Assembly: GCA_033002965.1 (NCBI GenBank)
Contig: JAURVB010004850.1
Coordinates: forward strand, 372,001 to 436,000
Direction of reading: 5' to 3'
DNA from: Piper betle
Lineage: Eukaryota; Streptophyta; Magnoliopsida; Piperales; Piperaceae
Length of the DNA: 64,000 nucleotides
Below the pieces are notes generated by a model, which ran no database searches, was not told the origin of the DNA, and saw nothing but the letters and a program-made list of their open reading frames with translations. Below, one piece after another: positions 59,901-64,000 of this stretch. The translations under genes were made by a program, and so were the position numbers. Position 1 is the first letter of the stretch. Each line of letters begins with the position of its first letter.

Positions 59901-62900
59901 ACTTGATTTCAATGCAGGGCGTTGCTGGGTTTGATTCATATATGTCTTGGCAATTCATATATGTCTTGGCAAGAAAGTGAATGTTAACTACAATTAGTTA
60001 TCTGTTCTTTTTATTCTTCATGTTTAGTTTGATGTTATTTAATTAGGTTTAATATGGTTGCTGTCCGCTGGCGTGCCTTCCTCGAGTAAGCTTTTGGGTG
60101 ACTGGGTTTCTAACCAATATTTTCATGTGTAGCATTTAGAGAGCTTAGAGGGTCAACTTGCTGATGCAGTATCAGAAAGAAGCAAGGCAGCTGAGACAAT
60201 TTCTTCTCTGCAGGTTGGTCATTTCAAACATCTGGAGCTTGTTTTGTAACTTATGTTGGCTTATTTTTTATATGAACTTTCATCACGTTATTATGTGAAA
60301 ACTGTTACTAAGTCATAGCTACTATTAGTTTACTTTAGGGCCCGTTTCGATTGTGAGAAAGAGAAAGAAAATGTGAGAAAAGTGTACTTTTCTCCCATGT
60401 GTTTGTTTGGTTTGCAAGGAAATGATAGTAAGTGAGATTGGTGTTTTATAAATTTTCCTTTCTTTCTAACCAAACACATTAGCGAAAATGATAAAAGAAA
60501 TAATTTCTTTTTCTATTCTTTTCTTTTCTTTCTTAATTCCTTTTCTTTTTCTTTCTCTCGTAATCCATCAAACCAAACGGAACCTTAGGGAACATTGATC
60601 CACTTTATTATATAAATTCACCTTATGAATGAATTATACATATTGTTGAAGAATTAGCTGAAATTCTGTACTTAGTATATATGTGTCTGTTTCTTTTGGG
60701 CTTAATCTGCAAAATTTTCTCTATTAGGCACTAATAGTTGAGAAGGAATCTGAAATTGTGGAACTTGAAGCAGCTTCCACTGGAGAAGCAGTTCGTGTGA
60801 GAGCTTATGTTGATGCTGTGAAAGGAGAGCTTAACCAGTGCAAACTGGAATATGTGAGAAAAATCTTAATTTTGTAGTTGTAGTACTTGTAAGAGAAAAA
60901 GCTTAATTCTTTAGTTCCTCGTGTTTGATGAACCTCTATTTTTGGTTCTTAAGTTTTACATAAAGGAATAGACATTCTTTTGTTTCTCAGTATTATTCTT
61001 TCTTTCAAAGTCAATAAGTAGAAATTTTGGCTACAAGAGCAGGAAAGGTGGGTCAGGTTTTATGGTTGTGAATTGTTAGTTTTTTACTGGTTTTATTGCT
61101 CTCTGGACCAAGTTTAACAGCAAATGTTGTATATTTGTTTGCAAAGTTGTATGTATGAAAGATTTGTAGATATTTAAATCATTTTATTTGATGACATGGA
61201 TAATTATGGATTTTAGTTCTTCGTGTAGTTTTTTTAGTATGTTTTCTCATGCAATGTCAGCTTAAGTTTGGTTTTGATGAACGAGGACTGGCTCACCTGA
61301 AAGTTGAAGAGTTCTTTTTAGGGTTTGGGTTTGGGTTGTATTTTTCAGTTGTAGTTTTTTTTATTATGTTCTCTCATGCAATGCCAGCTTAAGTTTGGTT
61401 TTGATGAACGAGGACTGGCTCACCTGAAAGTTGAAGAGTTCTTTTTTGGGTTTGGGTTTGGGTTGTATTTTTCAGTTGGGTTTTAATTAATGAGTTTTGT
61501 TTTCACTAGAATTTGTTCTGCCCAGGAGAGTGAAAAGGAGAATTGGGATGCTTCTTATCAAGTGCTGAAGAATAAGCTCGAAATGGCTGAAAATCAATGT
61601 CTTCGATCTGACATTGAATCAGAAAAATTGAGAAGTAATCATTTGCTTATTTGTGGGACACTTTTATACAGAAGGGACAGAGTTCCATTTCGGCACTCAA
61701 TGATCGAACTTATAAATTTGCAGGCAAATTGGAAACAGAATTGTCAGTGCAGTCCCAAATGCTGAACTCAAAGGACAGTGAACTTGCCGCTACTGAGAAG
61801 AGGTGTTTTTTAATTGAAAATAATACAGATTGTCCCTGTGAAGACTTTTTATTTTCTAGACATTAGAAGTCTATACATAATGAATGCTCAATCTTTGTGT
61901 GTCCTTTATTCTATGGCTTTATTTGTGCTTTTAATGAAATATAATTTTCATTCTATTCCACATATCAGATCAACCGGCTGGAAAGTGAATTTTCTTCGTA
62001 TAAAGCCCGTGCTCATGCATTGCTTCAGAAAAAGATGCAGAGCTAGTCGCGGCTAATGAGAAGTTGATCAAAAGCTCGAGAAGAAGCATTAAAGGTCCTT
62101 GAACGCTATCAAAAATTTGTGGATTTCAGAGGGTTATTGCGCGCCATCTGCTAGACAAACATGAAATTATGAAGCTGACAGTATCAATGTGGCATAGGTT
62201 TTACTGACGGATGCTTTGTTTTTTCTCATAGGAAATGGAGAAAGACTTGGAATTTGCAGAGGCAGAGAAGAATAAGGCACTGCTAGATCTCCGTGCTGCT
62301 CAAGCTGATATAGCTGAGTTACTTGCTGAAAAGTGAGCATTTTTAACTAATGGCTACTAAAGCTATTTTATTCTTTTTGATAACAATCTGATGCTTTTTT
62401 TCCTACATTAATGCATGTTACTCAAGCTGTGATTTTCCTTTCACACTTTTGATATGAATTTCTTCTGTTTTAGATATAAGGTGGTATGGGTTTTATCATT
62501 GTGGCTTCTAGCAAGGATTTCAATATCGCAATATGTCGGCAATATGTTGCCGGCATATCGATATCGGTGGGCGGATGACACGAAAGTCGCCCGCAATATA
62601 GTTTCACCAATATTGCGATATGCCGGGTACAAATCACCGACATATCTCGAATAGCAGAAGTGAGAGGACGAAGGTAGGAATGGGAGAGGACTGCAAGCAG
62701 GTGTGGGAGTGGGAGGAGAGGTGCATGTGTTTTTCTTTTTGTTTTCAAGAGGCTATTGGGGTGGGGGCTGCACATGTACTTCTGTTAGGGGTGGGGGAGG
62801 GCTGTGCTTACATGTGTGTGTGTACATATATATATATAAACACTTTTTCTTTAAAGTGTTAAGTAGTTAATGCTTGTTACTAAGTGTTAAATTAAGATAA

Positions 62901-64000
62901 TTGACTTAGTTATTATTTCTTATTTGATTATTCTTATAAAATGTTGAAAACTTATCAATTATTTATTAGAGAACTAGTTTGTATTCTTTATTAATTGTTA
63001 AATTAGTGTAATTGACTTACTTATTATGAATTGGTTTTGATGGGATGTATTTAGTATGTACTAAATATTTATAATTTTACTTTACTTATATCAATCAATT
63101 TTCAAATATCTCCGATATGTCTCTCTAGAGGACTGGCTGACACAATACCGATATCTGATATTGAAAACCTTGGTTTCTAGATGTAATTCTTTTTGTTTAT
63201 GGTTGTTGTGCCTGTTTTATTTGGTTTCTGCACAAATTGTAGATTTGAGGAAAATGTGGTAATGGTGTTTTTTTAATGTTTGTGAGGACAAAAACTTTTT
63301 GGCAAATTAAGTAATTATGTTGCCCTGCCTAGGTATTGTGGATTCATGTCAGTTAATGCGTACCTCATTAGTTTGCACGTGGTCCTAACTGTAAATGGAG
63401 AATGACTTCAATCTTTTAACCAGATATCTTGGATTTCGTTGGTATATTAAAACCAACTCATGTCTTGGTGGTGAATAAAAAGTTAACATGCATCCTAATC
63501 TAGGACATGTGCCTTAGTCTATGATCTATGTGAGAGTTTTAGGATCCCTTTCCAGACATCAATCTTCCTCCATCACACAATGCACAAGAATTGGCGGAGT
63601 TTGTCTTCTTCAAACTATCAGGAATAAAAATGTGGATTTGCTGTACTCTCACCAAAATAATGGTTTTCTGTATTTATCTGGAATAAAAATGTCTTCATCA
63701 CACCTCCTACTTGAATTACTAGGCCTTTCTTTGCCATATATCTCAAAACCTCTAAAGTTAAACTGATGTTGTGGCATGTAAGTGTGATTTCTGACATCTT
63801 GTGTTGTTATTTTAGAGATGCGGCCACTCAGAACATGATTCAACAAATTAAACAACTAGAAACAAAACTCAAGTCGACTAATGCACACTACATCTTGGAG
63901 AAGGAGGAATGGGAAAGAGCTCTTGAAAATGTTGAAAATTCATGGCGAAGTAAGCTCCTTCTTGTAGGCTGGTTTTATAAATGCTTCAAGATGAAAAAAT
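56951..64000 (+). CDS. GRIP: GRIP-domain golgin, 5' part, indels in exon 11
   Basis: Coding exons are 56951-57440, 57983-58098, 58429-58598, 59357-59450, 59554-59640, 60133-60213, 60728-60853, 61526-61634, 61724-61802, 61969-62094, 62232-62332 and 63816-63949, continuing beyond the window. The product is almost entirely heptad-patterned coiled coil. Segments such as KVSRLHKRAKQKIQELQKEK, ERSKAAETISSLQ and NRLESEFSSYKARAHALLQ match my memory of plant GRIP. The C-terminal GRIP domain that would bind ARL1-GTP on the trans-Golgi is not yet reached. All junctions are in phase except around exon 61969-62094. Its start lacks one base, one G is missing at 62034 (QKK then DAEL), and one extra A sits in 62070-62073 (IK then A-EEALK). 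Elsewhere the frame is clean, so sequence error is more likely than decay. Confidence 0.88.
60338..60584. mobile_element. Tourist/Harbinger-type MITE in GRIP intron
   Basis: This 247-bp element starts GGGCCCGTTTCGATTG and ends CAAACCAAACGGAACC, imperfect inverted termini of the GGGCCCGTTTGG type. It is flanked by TTA on each side (60335-60337 and 60585-60587), the target duplication of PIF/Harbinger elements. Its interior is noncoding and rich in CTTT. Confidence 0.75.
61224..61476 (+). repeat. 127-bp tandem duplication in GRIP intron
   Basis: Two adjacent near-identical units share cttaagtttggttttgatga (61261 and 61388) and gggtttgggtttgggttgta. They differ by a few bases. The duplication lies just upstream of the exon that starts at 61526. 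Confidence 0.9.
62512..63172. mobile_element. 661-bp TIR element in GRIP intron
   Basis: The left end CAAGGATTTCAATATCGCAA matches the inverted right end CAAGGTTTTCAATATCAGAT. Flanks gcttctag (62504-62511) and gtttctag (63173-63180) look like an 8-bp target duplication with one change, suggesting a non-autonomous hAT or related element. The left part contains dense GATATCG/CGATAT-type motifs (62530-62650). No transposase is encoded. Confidence 0.7.

Overview
This is a 64 kb stretch of nuclear DNA from a flowering plant. The genes are intron-rich with GT-AG introns, and the families are plant-typical (PPR, plant O-fucosyltransferase, DUF7796, UGT, GRIP golgin). GC-rich first exons sit in AT-rich, transposon-laden intergenic DNA. 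GC-rich 5' exons hint at a non-grass monocot or an early-diverging lineage, but this is a guess.

Layout. 1-1954 (+): 3' part of a DUF7796-like gene. 3209-7041 (-): complete seven-exon MAEA/GID9-type subunit of the GID/CTLH ubiquitin ligase. 7042-19186: AT-rich gene-poor DNA ending in a diverged ~0.85 kb direct duplication. 19187-22705 (+): complete ten-exon O-fucosyltransferase-family gene. 24205-29016 (-): twelve-exon WD40 gene of the TSSC1/EIPR1 family. 29405-34153: an LTR-like repeat with a 5-bp target duplication, disrupted by rearranged relatives. 35424-36084 (-): possible small two-exon membrane-protein gene. 36331-38157 (-): intronless P-class PPR gene. 41203-50374: a hAT transposon delimited by a perfect 8-bp target duplication and carrying two nested copies of the same LTR-like repeat. 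51180-54780: a UGT gene fragment and an intron-containing RPL7a pseudogene. 56951-64000 (+): a GRIP golgin gene running off the window.

The genes are unrelated housekeeping or organellar functions: protein degradation, Golgi glycosylation, endosome/Golgi trafficking and organelle RNA processing. They do not form a pathway. I see no gene cluster or new defence-like system.

The two most useful observations are these. (1) Two copies of the LTR-like repeat differ by the presence or absence of a 394-bp segment with exact GT...AG ends, as if one copy came from a spliced RNA. (2) Several otherwise well-conserved genes (DUF7796, EIPR1, GRIP) carry one-base shifts, mostly at homopolymer runs or splice junctions, which look more like residual long-read assembly errors than true gene death.
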